Positions 25,797-34,613 are shown, numbered from the stretch's first letter. The stretch is 64,000 bases of DNA from Pseudomonas sp. Irchel s3f7 (GCF_900187615.1 NZ_FYDO01000015.1:1-64000), one strand, 5' to 3'. Made by a program: numbers and translations. The notes: generated by a model not told the origin, from the letters alone.

Positions 25797-25825
25797 GAAC
25801 CGCAAGGTTTCAGGCGTTTTTTTTT
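25790..25825 (+). terminator. Leader terminator (attenuator) of nirBD
   Basis: ACGCCTGGAACC (25790-25801), tetraloop GCAA and the complementary arm to 25817 form a 12-bp stem with one G.U pair, followed by nine T (25817-25825). This is a strong intrinsic terminator only 38 nt upstream of the nirB start. It would block nirBD unless P2 forms. Confidence 0.9.
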
Positions 25826-25862
25826 GCTTTTTGAACCGTGATGGATTGGCCGGGTGCTTCTT

Positions 25863-28424
25863 ATGAATTCCAATGTTGCCACTTTGAACAAACTGCAAAC
25901 GCTGGTCGTGATCGGCAATGGCATGGTCGGACATCATTGCGTCGAGCAACTGATCGAGCGCGGTGCCCTTGACCATTATCGGCTGCACGTTTTCAGCGAA
26001 GAGCCGATGCGCGCCTATGACCGTGTGCACCTTTCCGAGTACTTCACCGGTCGCGATGCCGAGTCGTTGGCGCTGGGCGAGGCTTCGTTGTACCAGACGC
26101 CGGGCGTCACGCTGCACCTGGGTGTGCCGGTGCTGGAGATCGACCGCGAACGTCACGAAGTCATCACCGCCCAAGGCAGTGTCGCTTACGACAAACTGGT
26201 GCTGGCCACCGGGTCCTATCCGTTTGTACCGCCGATTGAAGGCGCCGAGGGCGACTCGCGGCTGGTGTATCGCACCCTCGAAGACCTCGACGGGATTCGT
26301 GCGGCGGCGGCCAATGCCCGGCGCGGCGTGGTGGTCGGCGGCGGGTTGCTTGGCCTGGAAGCGGCCAACGCGCTGAAAAGCCTGGGGTTGGAAGCTCACG
26401 TGGTCGAATTCGCCCCGCGTTTGATGCCGGTGCAACTGGACGAATACGGCGGTCGTGCGCTCAAGGCGCAAATCGAACGACTCGGCGTTGGCGTGCATCT
26501 GGCACGCGGCACGCAGTCGATCAGCGCGGGTGAGCAATATCGCTACCGGATGAATTTCGGCAATGACGAATTTCTTGAAGCCGACCTGATCGTGTTCTCC
26601 GCCGGGATCCGTGCGCAGGATGCGCTGGGCCGTCAATGTGCACTGGAAATCGGCCCGCGTGGCGGTGTGGTGATCGACGATAACTGCGTGAGCAGCGACC
26701 CCGACATCTACGCCATCGGCGAATGCGCTTCGTGGAACGGCAGCCTGTTCGGTCTGGTCGCGCCGGGTTATCAAATGGCCCGCAGCGTTGCGACCCGTTT
26801 GTGCCAGCAGGACGCCGAGCCGTTCACCGGCGCCGACATGTCGACCAAGCTGAAACTGCTCGGTGTCGATGTCGGTTCCATCGGCGACGCCCACGGCAAT
26901 ACACCGGGCGCCCGCAGCTATCAGTTCATCGATGAAGCCACGGCGAGCTACCGGCGCCTGGTGGTCGACGAGACGGGTAAACGCGTGCTCGGCGCCGTGT
27001 TGGTCGGCGACAACAGCTACTACGACACCTTGCTGCAATACATGCAGAACGGCATCGCCTTACCCGCGGAACCGGCCAGCCTGATCCTGCCGTCGTCGGC
27101 CGGTGCCCCGACCCTGGGCCCGGGCGCACTGCCGGAGTCGGCCACCGTTTGCTCGTGCCACAACGTCACCAAGGGCGCGATCTGCTCGGCCATCGACGGC
27201 GGTTGCAGCGACCTTGGCTTGCTCAAGACGCAGACCAAGGCCTGTACCGGTTGCGGCGGTTGCGCCGGATTGCTCAAGCAAGTGTTCGAGCACGAGTTGA
27301 TTGCCCGTGGTGTCAGCGTCGATAAAAGCCTGTGCGAACACTTCGCCTACACCCGTCAGGAGCTCTATGCGCTGGTGCGTGTGGAAGGGGTGATCACCTT
27401 CGAAGAACTGCTGGCCAAACACGGTCGCGGCCACACCGGTTGCGATGTGTGCAAACCGGCAGTGGGCTCGATTCTCGCCTCGTGCTGGAACCAGCCGATC
27501 ATGGACACCTCGCTGGTGCCGTTGCAGGACACCAACGATACGTTCATGGCCAACATGCAGAAAAACGGCACCTACTCGGTCGTGCCGCGGATTCCGGGGG
27601 GCGAGATCACTGCCGACAAACTGATCGCCATCGGTGTGGTGGCGAAAAAGTACGACCTCTACACCAAGATCACCGGCGGCCAGCGCATCGACCTGTTCGG
27701 CGCGCAACTGCATCAGTTGCCGGAGATCTGGGGCGAGTTGATTGAGGCGGGTTTCGAAACCGGCCACGCCTACGGCAAATCGACCCGCACCGTGAAGTCT
27801 TGCGTGGGCAGCACCTGGTGCCGTTACGGCGTGCAGGACAGTGTGCAAATGGCCCTGACCATCGAGGACCGCTACAAGGGTTTGCGCTCGCCGCACAAGC
27901 TCAAGTTCGCCGTGTCCGGTTGCACCCGCGAGTGCGCCGAGGCGCAGAGCAAGGACGTGGGCGTGATAGCCACCGAGAAGGGCTGGAACCTCTACATCGC
28001 CGGTAACGGCGGCATGCGCCCGCGTCATGCCGAGCTGTTCGCCACCGACCTTGATGATGAAACCCTGATCCGCTACATCGACCGCTTCCTGATGTTCTAC
28101 ATCCGCACCGCCGACAAATTGCAGCGCACCTCGGTCTGGCGCGAAAGCCTGGAAGGGGGCCTGGACTACCTCAAGGACGTGATCATTCACGACAGCCTCG
28201 GGCTCGGTGCCGAACTCGAATCGCAGATGCAGCTGGTGGTCGATCGCTATGAATGCGAGTGGGCCAACGCCCTCAAGGACCCGGAAAAACTCAAGCGCTT
28301 CCGCACCTTCGTCAACGACAAGCGCCCGGACCCGGACATCCACTTTGTCCAGGAGCGCGGTCAGCGTCGTCCGATCATGGCCGCTGAACTCAACCTTATC
28401 CCTGTCACCGAGGAGATTGCCTGA
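25863..28424 (+). CDS. nirB: Assimilatory nitrite reductase, large subunit
   Basis: An 853-residue NirB of full length. The N-terminal half is an FAD/NAD(P)H reductase (VVIGNGMVG near residues 17-25, second Rossmann motif GVVVGGGLLGLEA). BFD-like [2Fe-2S] segments follow (CSCHN..CTGCGGC and CDVCKPAVG). The C-terminal half is the siroheme/4Fe-4S sulfite/nitrite reductase domain with CVGSTWCRYG and CTRECAEAQ. It reduces nitrite to ammonia in the cytoplasm with NirD. Start at 25863, 38 nt after the leader terminator. Its stop overlaps the nirD start (TGATG). It works with the divergent nasA to assimilate nitrate. Confidence 0.95.
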   Translation: MNSNVATLNKLQTLVVIGNGMVGHHCVEQLIERGALDHYRLHVFSEEPMRAYDRVHLSEYFTGRDAESLALGEASLYQTPGVTLHLGVPVLEIDRERHEVITAQGSVAYDKLVLATGSYPFVPPIEGAEGDSRLVYRTLEDLDGIRAAAANARRGVVVGGGLLGLEAANALKSLGLEAHVVEFAPRLMPVQLDEYGGRALKAQIERLGVGVHLARGTQSISAGEQYRYRMNFGNDEFLEADLIVFSAGIRAQDALGRQCALEIGPRGGVVIDDNCVSSDPDIYAIGECASWNGSLFGLVAPGYQMARSVATRLCQQDAEPFTGADMSTKLKLLGVDVGSIGDAHGNTPGARSYQFIDEATASYRRLVVDETGKRVLGAVLVGDNSYYDTLLQYMQNGIALPAEPASLILPSSAGAPTLGPGALPESATVCSCHNVTKGAICSAIDGGCSDLGLLKTQTKACTGCGGCAGLLKQVFEHELIARGVSVDKSLCEHFAYTRQELYALVRVEGVITFEELLAKHGRGHTGCDVCKPAVGSILASCWNQPIMDTSLVPLQDTNDTFMANMQKNGTYSVVPRIPGGEITADKLIAIGVVAKKYDLYTKITGGQRIDLFGAQLHQLPEIWGELIEAGFETGHAYGKSTRTVKSCVGSTWCRYGVQDSVQMALTIEDRYKGLRSPHKLKFAVSGCTRECAEAQSKDVGVIATEKGWNLYIAGNGGMRPRHAELFATDLDDETLIRYIDRFLMFYIRTADKLQRTSVWRESLEGGLDYLKDVIIHDSLGLGAELESQMQLVVDRYECEWANALKDPEKLKRFRTFVNDKRPDPDIHFVQERGQRRPIMAAELNLIPVTEEIA

Positions 28425-28798
28425 TGAGCCCATTCAATACCCAACGCGCCGAGTCCCTGCAGTCCGGGGCCTGGCAATCCGTCTGCAATGAACAAGACCT
28501 GGTGAACAACTCCGGCGTCGTGGTGTGGCATGACGGCGCGCAAGTGGCGCTGTTCTATCTGCCATCGGTCGAAGGCCAGACGCTTTACGCCATCGACAAT
28601 CACGACCCGAAATCGGGGGCGAATGTCATTGGTCGTGGCCTGGTCGGCAGTATCAAGGGGGATTTGGTGGTTGCCGCGCCGATCTACAAACAGCACTTTC
28701 GCCTGGAAGACGGTTGCTGCCTGGAAGACCCGCAACAGCAGTTGCGCGTCTGGCCCGTGCGTTTGAATGAGGGGGTCGTGGAGATTGGCGTAGCCTGA
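28424..28798 (+). CDS. nirD: Nitrite reductase small subunit
   Basis: A 124-residue Rieske-like small subunit of assimilatory nitrite reductase, containing YAIDNHDPKSGANVIGRGLVG. The cysteines and histidines that ligate a Rieske cluster are absent, as is normal for NirD. It starts in the nirB stop (TGATG) behind the ribosome site GAGGAGATTGCC. It supports NirB structure and activity. Confidence 0.93.
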   Translation: MSPFNTQRAESLQSGAWQSVCNEQDLVNNSGVVVWHDGAQVALFYLPSVEGQTLYAIDNHDPKSGANVIGRGLVGSIKGDLVVAAPIYKQHFRLEDGCCLEDPQQQLRVWPVRLNEGVVEIGVA

Positions 28799-28821
28799 CG
28801 ACCGGGTCGTCAAGCTACGCC
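28787..28821. terminator. Large inverted repeat over the nirD stop
   Basis: Two 17-nt arms (28787-28803 and 28805-28821) are complementary at 16 of 17 positions and cover the last codons and stop of nirD. It lies between convergent genes and has no T-run. Likely role: mRNA 3' end or weak bidirectional termination. Confidence 0.55.
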
Positions 28822-28834
28822 ATGTCCCCTTGAA

Positions 28835-29794
28835 TCAATGGAACGGGAAGATGTAGTTCATCCACGCTGCCATGCGCAACAGGATCTTGCGCATCATGGC
28901 GATATGGTGAAAATGCTGGCTGTAGACGGCGGCCTGTCCGTAAGCGCCACCTGGCATCTGTTGAGCGTACTGGGCGTAATCGGGGTCGGTGATTTCAATG
29001 ATCACCGGCACGCGGCCCGCGGGCGGTGAACCCGTGAAGCCGATGAGCGTGCCCGAAGGCTGGACCTGGCCTTCAGCGATCACGGAAATGACACTTTTGA
29101 CCTTGCCTTCGAACACCTTGCCGGGAATGCCGTCGAACGCGACTTCAGCCTCGTCGCCTTCGGTCAAACGCAGCAAGCTGTTCTGACGCATCCACGCCGA
29201 GAAGTAATGCCCCTCGTCAGGAATGAACACCATGGAAGGGCGCAGCGGCAATCGGGTCGCCATCATGCCCGGACGCAGCGAAACGTGAGTGACGAAACCT
29301 TTGCTCGGTGCACGGACCGTGGTGTTCTCGAGTTCGTACTGCGCGTTGTCCAGTTGTGCCTTCAGGTCATCGCTTCGAGCGACGACGGTATCCAGTTCGC
29401 GTTGAGTGGCGAAGTTACGCTTGATCAGTTCGCTGATCCGGGCACGGTCGGCCTGCGCGGCAATCAGTTGCGCCTTGAGGGATTTCACCCGGTATTCAAA
29501 CGGCGCAGGGTCCAGGCGAAACAGAATATCGCCTTTTTCCAGCGACTCGTTGGTCTTGACCGGCACGTCGATCACCTGGCCACTGACCACGGGGATCACT
29601 GGGACCGACACGAAATACGATCGGGCCACCTCGGAGTAGGGGTGGTTGTAGTTCATCGTGAAAATCAGCGCGCCGATAATCACGATCCCGCCCAGTACCG
29701 CCGTGGGGACCGTCCACTTGTTCAAGGGAATGCGGAAGATTTTGAAGATTGCAACGCAGAGGGCTGCATACGTCAGGATAAGTAAGAGATCCAT
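28835..29794 (-). CDS. HlyD-family membrane fusion protein, YiaV-like
   Basis: A 319-residue inner-membrane protein. Two N-terminal hydrophobic stretches (residues 3-20 and 29-48) are followed by a HlyD-like lipoyl/beta-barrel region (VVSGQVIDVPVKTNESLEKGDILFRLD) and a coiled coil near residues 120-165. No outer-membrane or MFS partner is adjacent. The upstream DUF3302 gene (29798) reproduces the E. coli yiaW-yiaV pair, which supports the call. Cellular role not established. Confidence 0.82.
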   Translation of the reverse strand: MDLLLILTYAALCVAIFKIFRIPLNKWTVPTAVLGGIVIIGALIFTMNYNHPYSEVARSYFVSVPVIPVVSGQVIDVPVKTNESLEKGDILFRLDPAPFEYRVKSLKAQLIAAQADRARISELIKRNFATQRELDTVVARSDDLKAQLDNAQYELENTTVRAPSKGFVTHVSLRPGMMATRLPLRPSMVFIPDEGHYFSAWMRQNSLLRLTEGDEAEVAFDGIPGKVFEGKVKSVISVIAEGQVQPSGTLIGFTGSPPAGRVPVIIEITDPDYAQYAQQMPGGAYGQAAVYSQHFHHIAMMRKILLRMAAWMNYIFPFH

Positions 29795-29797
29795 GGC

Positions 29798-30169
29798 TTA
29801 GATGCCCTCGCCTTTATTGTCCGTCGGCAATGCGGAGTGCGTCGTGCCCGTCGCCGCTTCGAGGCGCTGGACGCGACCTTGCAGTTCCGCGACTTGTTGT
29901 TCGAGGTGAATCACATGACTTTTCGGTGTTCCGCCGTCGCCGAAGCCCCAGCCCCGATCTTCCCTGTAAGCCATCGCCCATATCCACAAAAATGGCCACA
30001 ATGCGTGCAGGGTGAACAAGCTGACCCAGCCAGTGGCGTGGATCGCGTCTTGATGGGGGTGGTTGCGGTGTACGGAAATTTCATAAGGAATGTCGTGAAG
30101 GACGATGATTCCGTAGAACAGAACAAGCCCGACAAAAATCAACAGACCCAGTGCAAAGTAATCAAGCAT
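29798..30169 (-). CDS. DUF3302 inner-membrane protein, YiaW-like
   Basis: A 123-residue protein with two membrane helices (about residues 4-24 and 47-68) and a C-terminal coiled coil (HLEQQVAELQGRVQRLEAA). It is the DUF3302/YiaW type, placed 3 nt before the YiaV-like gene. Probably a membrane partner of that HlyD-like protein. Divergent from the VIT-like gene. Confidence 0.82.
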   Translation of the reverse strand: MLDYFALGLLIFVGLVLFYGIIVLHDIPYEISVHRNHPHQDAIHATGWVSLFTLHALWPFLWIWAMAYREDRGWGFGDGGTPKSHVIHLEQQVAELQGRVQRLEAATGTTHSALPTDNKGEGI

Positions 30170-30325
30170 GAATTGGCCCCCTTTGAATCAGCAGATGTGC
30201 TCGGCTGAGTGTAGCCGCTCAAACTACACTTGAGCGGGCCAGGACGATACACGCCACTCATGGGCCCTGCAACGGCTAAAAACTGCGAGTAAATGGTTGG
30301 AAACAAACCTTCAAGGCGAAGACGC

Positions 30326-30988
30326 ATGCAAAGTCGATCAGAACAAAAAAGGGCACGGGTACTCGATCCCGTGGAGCGCATTACCGAAGTGATTTTCGGC
30401 CTGTTGATGGCCATGACTTTTACGGGAACCATCAGCGTGGCAACCGCAGATCAATCGGCAGAACGCACGATGATGATCGCCGCGCTCGGTTGCAATCTGG
30501 CCTGGGGGTTGGCGGATGCGGTGATGTATCTGCTGCGGACATTGGTGGAGCGCACGCGCAGGATCAAGTTGTACGTCAGCTTGCGAAACGGTGCGAATTC
30601 GGCGAACGGTCAGGCACTGGTTGCACAAGTACTGCCGCTGCATCTCGCGGCGGCGGCCGGCACGGAAGGCCTGGAATTGTTGCGCAGCCGCCTGCTTGAA
30701 CAGCCTTCGCTGCCCGAGCAGGCGAGCCTCGGCTGGGATGATTTCAAAGGCGCACTTGGGGTTTTTCTGTTGGTCGCCGGCTCGACGTTTCCGCTGGTGG
30801 TGCCGTTCATCCTGCTTGACCAGACAGCCCTTGCCATACGCCTGTCCAACCTGATCGGGCTGTTGGTGCTGTTCATCGCCGGCTGGATGCTCGCCAAGTA
30901 TGCCGGTGCAAAACCATGGCAGGGCGGTGCGGTGATGGCGGTGACGGGCGGGGTGCTGATCGTCGCGATCATTGCGCTTGGCGGGTGA
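30326..30988 (+). CDS. VIT/CCC1-like integral membrane protein
   Basis: A 220-residue membrane protein. The start DPVERITEVIFGLLMAMTF resembles VIT-family (CCC1/VIT1) proteins, followed by helices near residues 25-43, 55-75 and three at the C-terminus (about 145-220). Family members move iron or manganese, but the substrate cannot be read here. I prefer ATG 30326 behind AAGGCGAAG to ATG 30293. Confidence 0.7.
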   Translation: MQSRSEQKRARVLDPVERITEVIFGLLMAMTFTGTISVATADQSAERTMMIAALGCNLAWGLADAVMYLLRTLVERTRRIKLYVSLRNGANSANGQALVAQVLPLHLAAAAGTEGLELLRSRLLEQPSLPEQASLGWDDFKGALGVFLLVAGSTFPLVVPFILLDQTALAIRLSNLIGLLVLFIAGWMLAKYAGAKPWQGGAVMAVTGGVLIVAIIALGG

Positions 30989-31015
30989 AGACTGAGATCA
31001 GGATATACACTGAAG

Positions 31016-31036
31016 ACTCATTCTCATTTACAATGC
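31016..31036. promoter_or_regulatory. Possible Fur box
   Basis: GACTCATTCTCATTTACAATG resembles the CATTCTCATTTGCA-type Fur sites of Pseudomonas. It lies about 30 nt upstream of the sterol desaturase-family gene. Weak evidence by pattern only. Confidence 0.3.
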
Positions 31037-31063
31037 GCCACCATTTTCGCTGGGCAGCCGGGT

Positions 31064-32089
31064 ATGGATGTTCTCGCCGCGTTACATCACTACCTGGTTG
31101 AGCCGGTCACCGAGCAGTTTTTTGGGCTCTTTGATGTGAACGGTCGCCTGTGCCTGGCGTTTCTACTGTCGTCTTACAGTGTCGCCTGGTGTCTGTTCCG
31201 CTTCAGGAGCGCACGCGGGCTGACCGACGCGCGCTCATTCTGGCAGTTCATCGGCGGCGGCCGGGTCTATCTGCACCGGTCGGCCCTGCTGGACTATCGC
31301 TACTACTTCGTCCTCGCCGTCCTCAAGGTTGCCCTGGTGCTGCCCATCGTCGGCCTGGTCGATCCGTACGTCATGCGTTCTGCGGACTACAGCGCATTTT
31401 TCACCCGGTTGTGGGGGGCGCGTACGCAAGTGGGGGACAATCTCACGTTGTCCCTGCTGTTTGGGCTTGGCGTGTTTCTGGTGAAGGATTTCAGCCATTA
31501 CTGGGGCCATCGTGCCTTTCATTCCCGCTATCTGTGGGCGTTCCATAAAGTCCATCATTCGGCGCCTGTGCTGGTGCCGGCCACCGCCAGCCGAACGCAT
31601 TTTCTCGAAGAAGTGGTGGAAAAACTCAGCGATACGATTTGCATTGGCGCCTACGCCGGACTGTTCTGGTACGCCTGTGGTGGGGAGATCAGCCGCTACA
31701 CGCTGTTTGGCGTGACCTACATGGTCTTCATCTTTAATGGACTGGCAGCCAACCTGCGCCACAGCCACGTCTGGTTTTCGTTTGGTCCGTTGATCGAGCG
31801 CGTGGTGAGCAGCCCCGCGCAACATCAGATCCACCACAGCAATGCGTCCCGGCACTTCAACAAGAACTTCGGCATTAACCTGTCACTCTGGGACTGGATG
31901 TTCGGCACGCTCTATGTCACGCAATCGAAGCCGGAGACGCTGCAATTCGGTACGGGTGACCAGGATGTCGAGCGTTACCTGACGCTTCGCGGCTTGATCC
32001 TCACGCCGTTTGTCGATATCGCCCACCAAGTCCTTTCGCGCAAAAGGTCCGCCATCGCAATAATCGACATCGAGCGCAGCCAACGCTGA
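31064..32089 (+). CDS. Sterol desaturase/fatty acid hydroxylase family protein
   Basis: A 341-residue membrane protein of the diiron fatty acid hydroxylase superfamily. Histidine boxes are visible as HYWGHRAFH, HKVHH and QHQIHH with a preceding RHSH, spaced as in the family, and about four to five membrane segments surround them. It should hydroxylate or desaturate a lipid using an Fe-O-Fe centre, with active site facing the cytoplasm. The lipid is unknown; related bacterial genes act on sterols, hopanoids, ornithine lipids or fatty acids. A possible Fur box precedes it. Confidence 0.82.
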   Translation: MDVLAALHHYLVEPVTEQFFGLFDVNGRLCLAFLLSSYSVAWCLFRFRSARGLTDARSFWQFIGGGRVYLHRSALLDYRYYFVLAVLKVALVLPIVGLVDPYVMRSADYSAFFTRLWGARTQVGDNLTLSLLFGLGVFLVKDFSHYWGHRAFHSRYLWAFHKVHHSAPVLVPATASRTHFLEEVVEKLSDTICIGAYAGLFWYACGGEISRYTLFGVTYMVFIFNGLAANLRHSHVWFSFGPLIERVVSSPAQHQIHHSNASRHFNKNFGINLSLWDWMFGTLYVTQSKPETLQFGTGDQDVERYLTLRGLILTPFVDIAHQVLSRKRSAIAIIDIERSQR

Positions 32090-32173
32090 TCCGTATTTTT
32101 CCGCGCAATCTGCATCTGTAACGGGTGCAGTCATCGGCCCACAATAAATCCCATTCACGGTATGGGAGGTTGT

Positions 32174-32257
32174 ATGGCGAAGATGACGATTTTTCTGGGC
32201 GGTTTTCTGATATTGACCATTTTGATTGGTGCGCTGGCGACGATTCCTCCGGCGTGA
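32174..32257 (+). CDS. 27-residue predicted membrane peptide
   Basis: A short ORF, MAKMTIFLGGFLILTILIGA then LATIPPA, preceded by a near-ideal ribosome site (GGGAGG, spacing 5). Residues 5-22 form one hydrophobic helix with a charged N-terminal lysine. Too short for usual gene calling. Function unknown. It lies alone between the sterol desaturase-family gene and the TPR/wHTH regulator. Confidence 0.6.
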   Translation: MAKMTIFLGGFLILTILIGALATIPPA

Positions 32258-32393
32258 GAAACGGATTGGCTGCCAGTTGCCGTGGTAAAACCGCTCAGGT
32301 CTCCCTTCATCTTGTACGCACCTGGTGGATAGTCGTGATTTAGACTAAACCGGAGTATCCAGGTGCGGGAGTGACAAGCGTGGCGGGATTTCG

Positions 32394-33614
32394 ATGGACT
32401 CGATGATCACGGCAGCAGCGCTGGCGTTGGCGGCGGGTGATCCGCTCGGCGCGCTGGACCGCGTTGCTTTGCGCAATGACGCTCCGGCGCTGGCCTTGCG
32501 CGGTATTGCCATGGCGCAACTGGGAGATCTGGAGCGGGCCAGGGCACTGGTGAAAAGTGCGCACCGGGCCTTCGCCCCGAAGGAGGTGTTGTCCCGCGCA
32601 CGGTGCGTGGTGGCCGAGGCCGAAATCGCCTTGGCTTCGCGGGAACTCGGCTGGCCGGTAAAGGCGCTGGAAGCGGCGCGGGTGACGCTGGAGGCCCACG
32701 GTGACCGGCTCAACGCGGCGCATGCGCGGTACCTGCAAATCCGTCGGTTGTTGCTGATCGGGCGACTCGACGAGGTGCAGCAAACACTCTCAGACCTCGA
32801 CCCCGGCCCATTGCCGCCGGCCTTGCGTGCGATCCATGAACTGGTCGTCGCGGGGATCGCCATTCGGCGTCTGCAATCGAACGCGGCAAAGGAAGCGCTG
32901 ACCCGGGCCCGACACGCGGCCGAACAGGCGACTATCCCGGCGCTGATGGCCGAGGTCGAACACGCGGCACGTCTGCTCGACACCCCGGCGGCGCGCCTGA
33001 TTGTTCGAGGCGAAGCGCGGCCGGTGTTGCTGGAGGAGGTCGAGGCCGTGCTCGGTTCGACGGCATTGGTGGTGGATGCGTGCCGATATAGCGTGCGCGG
33101 CTGTGGCATGTCGGTCTCCCTCGCCACGCGTCCGGTGCTGTTCATCCTTGCCCGGACATTGGCTGAAGCGTGGCCCGGCGATGTTTCAAGAGAGACACTT
33201 ATCGCGCGGGCGTTCCGTTTGAAACTCTCCGACGAATCCCATCGCGCACGGCTGCGGGTTGAAATCGGCAGGCTGCGTAAAGCGCTCAAGCCCCTGGCAG
33301 AAGTGACCGCCACCCCACGAGGATTTGTCCTGCAATCACAGGCATGCCCGGAGGTGATGGTGCTGGCCCAACCCGTCGAGGAAAAGTTTGCGGCGGTGCT
33401 TGCCAGCCTTGCCGACGGTGAGCCGTGGTCGAGTTCCGCGCTGGCGTTGGCCCTGGATGCCAGCCAGCGCACAGTGCAACGGGCACTGGAAGCATTGGCG
33501 CAACAAGGCAAGGTGCAATCGCTGGGGCGTGGTCGAGCGCGGCGCTGGATGACGCCGCCTGTGCCCGGTTTCGCGACGACCTTGTTACTCCCGGTTTCGC
33601 TGCCCGGTGGCTAG
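32394..33614 (+). CDS. Helical-repeat protein with two C-terminal winged helices
   Basis: A 406-residue protein, probably a cytoplasmic regulator. Residues 1-220 are rich in TPR-like alpha-helical pairs (ALALRGIAMAQLGDLERARAL). About 243-310 resembles an OmpR/BTAD-type winged helix (HRARLRVEIGRLRKALKPL). About 328-385 is a second wHTH (LALALDASQRTVQRALEAL). The downstream beta-propeller gene starts 36 nt after its stop, so it may control or act with that gene. No close functional relative recognised. Confidence 0.65.
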   Translation: MDSMITAAALALAAGDPLGALDRVALRNDAPALALRGIAMAQLGDLERARALVKSAHRAFAPKEVLSRARCVVAEAEIALASRELGWPVKALEAARVTLEAHGDRLNAAHARYLQIRRLLLIGRLDEVQQTLSDLDPGPLPPALRAIHELVVAGIAIRRLQSNAAKEALTRARHAAEQATIPALMAEVEHAARLLDTPAARLIVRGEARPVLLEEVEAVLGSTALVVDACRYSVRGCGMSVSLATRPVLFILARTLAEAWPGDVSRETLIARAFRLKLSDESHRARLRVEIGRLRKALKPLAEVTATPRGFVLQSQACPEVMVLAQPVEEKFAAVLASLADGEPWSSSALALALDASQRTVQRALEALAQQGKVQSLGRGRARRWMTPPVPGFATTLLLPVSLPGG

Positions 33615-33650
33615 GATCGACGCCACAACCCCTTGTTGAGGAATGCCAGG

Positions 33651-34283
33651 ATGAAACACGCAACTGCTGAAATCATTCGTGAATACGGCCCGTTTGCCGA
33701 TGTCGACCATGTATGCGGCGTCACGTGGGATGGCGAGAAGGTCTGGTTTGCCTGCAATAGCAAAATCAATGCGCTGGACCCGGACAGTGGCAAGGTGCTG
33801 CGCTCGATTGACGTTGCCGCCCATGCCGGCACTGCCTTTGATGGCGAGCACCTGTTCCAGATCGCCGAAGATCGCATCCACAAAATCGATCCCCGGACCG
33901 GACATATCCTTTCGACCATTCCCGCCCCCGGTGGTGGCAGCGATTCGGGACTGACCTGGGCCGAAGGCTCGCTGTGGGTGGGGCAGTATCAGGAACGCAA
34001 GATTCACCAGATCGACCCCGGAAACGGCAAGATCCTGCGCACCATTGAATCCAACCGCTTTGTCACCGGTGTCACCTTCGTCGAGGGGGCTCTGTGGCAC
34101 GGCACATGGGAAGGCGACGAGAGCGAACTGCGCCGCGTCGACGCGAAAACCGGTGAGGTCCTTGAAAGCCTCAAGATGCCTGAAGGTGTCGGGGTTTCTG
34201 GGTTGGAATTCGATGGTGGCGAGCGGTTTTTCTGCGGTGGCGGCGGCAGCGGAAAGGTGAGGGTGGTGCGCCGGCCTGCGTGA
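33651..34283 (+). CDS. Streptogramin-lyase/beta-propeller-like protein
   Basis: A 210-residue repeat protein with WDGEKVWFACNSKINALDPDSG-type blades recurring about every 40 residues (HIDPRTG, HQIDPGNG, RRVDAKTG). This fits a small beta-propeller like Vgb or PQQ-binding-like repeat proteins. It has no signal peptide, so it is cytoplasmic. The start at 33651 lies behind GAGGAATGCCAGG. Enzymatic activity not supported by any visible catalytic motif. Confidence 0.65.
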   Translation: MKHATAEIIREYGPFADVDHVCGVTWDGEKVWFACNSKINALDPDSGKVLRSIDVAAHAGTAFDGEHLFQIAEDRIHKIDPRTGHILSTIPAPGGGSDSGLTWAEGSLWVGQYQERKIHQIDPGNGKILRTIESNRFVTGVTFVEGALWHGTWEGDESELRRVDAKTGEVLESLKMPEGVGVSGLEFDGGERFFCGGGGSGKVRVVRRPA

Positions 34284-34304
34284 ATCACAGGCACCAAACC
34301 TTTC

Positions 34305-34393
34305 GTAGGAGCAAGCTTGCTCGCGATTGCAATGCCACGGCCAACATCAATGTTGGCTGAACTGACGCCATCGCGAGCAGGCTCGCTCCCACA
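34305..34393. repeat. REP pair
   Basis: Inverted arms with the core GTAGGAGCAAGCTTGCTCGCGA and its degenerate complement near 34370-34393. Located after the beta-propeller gene. Confidence 0.85.
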
Positions 34394-34462
34394 GGGGGTG
34401 GCGCATAGTATTTTTCCGTCCTGCCACGTTTTCTCTAGAACATAATCGGTCTAAAACCGCCC

Positions 34463-34490
34463 TTGGCAATCCGGCTGATTTTGCTAATCT
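34463..34490 (+). promoter_or_regulatory. Candidate promoter of the intergenic transcript
   Basis: TTGGCA (34463-34468), 16-nt spacer, TAATCT (34485-34490). The -10 in its context, GCTAATCTGAA, resembles an RpoS-type element. Confidence 0.35.
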
Positions 34491-34517
34491 GAATCCTGTA
34501 GGTGAAGACGCAGACTG

Positions 34518-34613
34518 ATGCGCAAAAGGATAGCAAGGAAACGTGGGGCGCGTTCCGAAGGGTACACGGTTAGAAAGATCTCCGCGCTGGGATCCAGCCC
34601 TTATGCCGTGTGA
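34518..34613 (+). CDS. Possible 31-residue basic peptide
   Basis: ATG at 34518 opens MRKRIARKRGARSEGYTV and ends at TGA 34611-34613. It is strongly basic at the start. Codons AGG, ATA and AGA are rare in this genome, and the AGGTGAAG upstream is too distant for an ideal ribosome site. It could be fortuitous or acquired. Confidence 0.25.
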   Translation: MRKRIARKRGARSEGYTVRKISALGSSPYAV

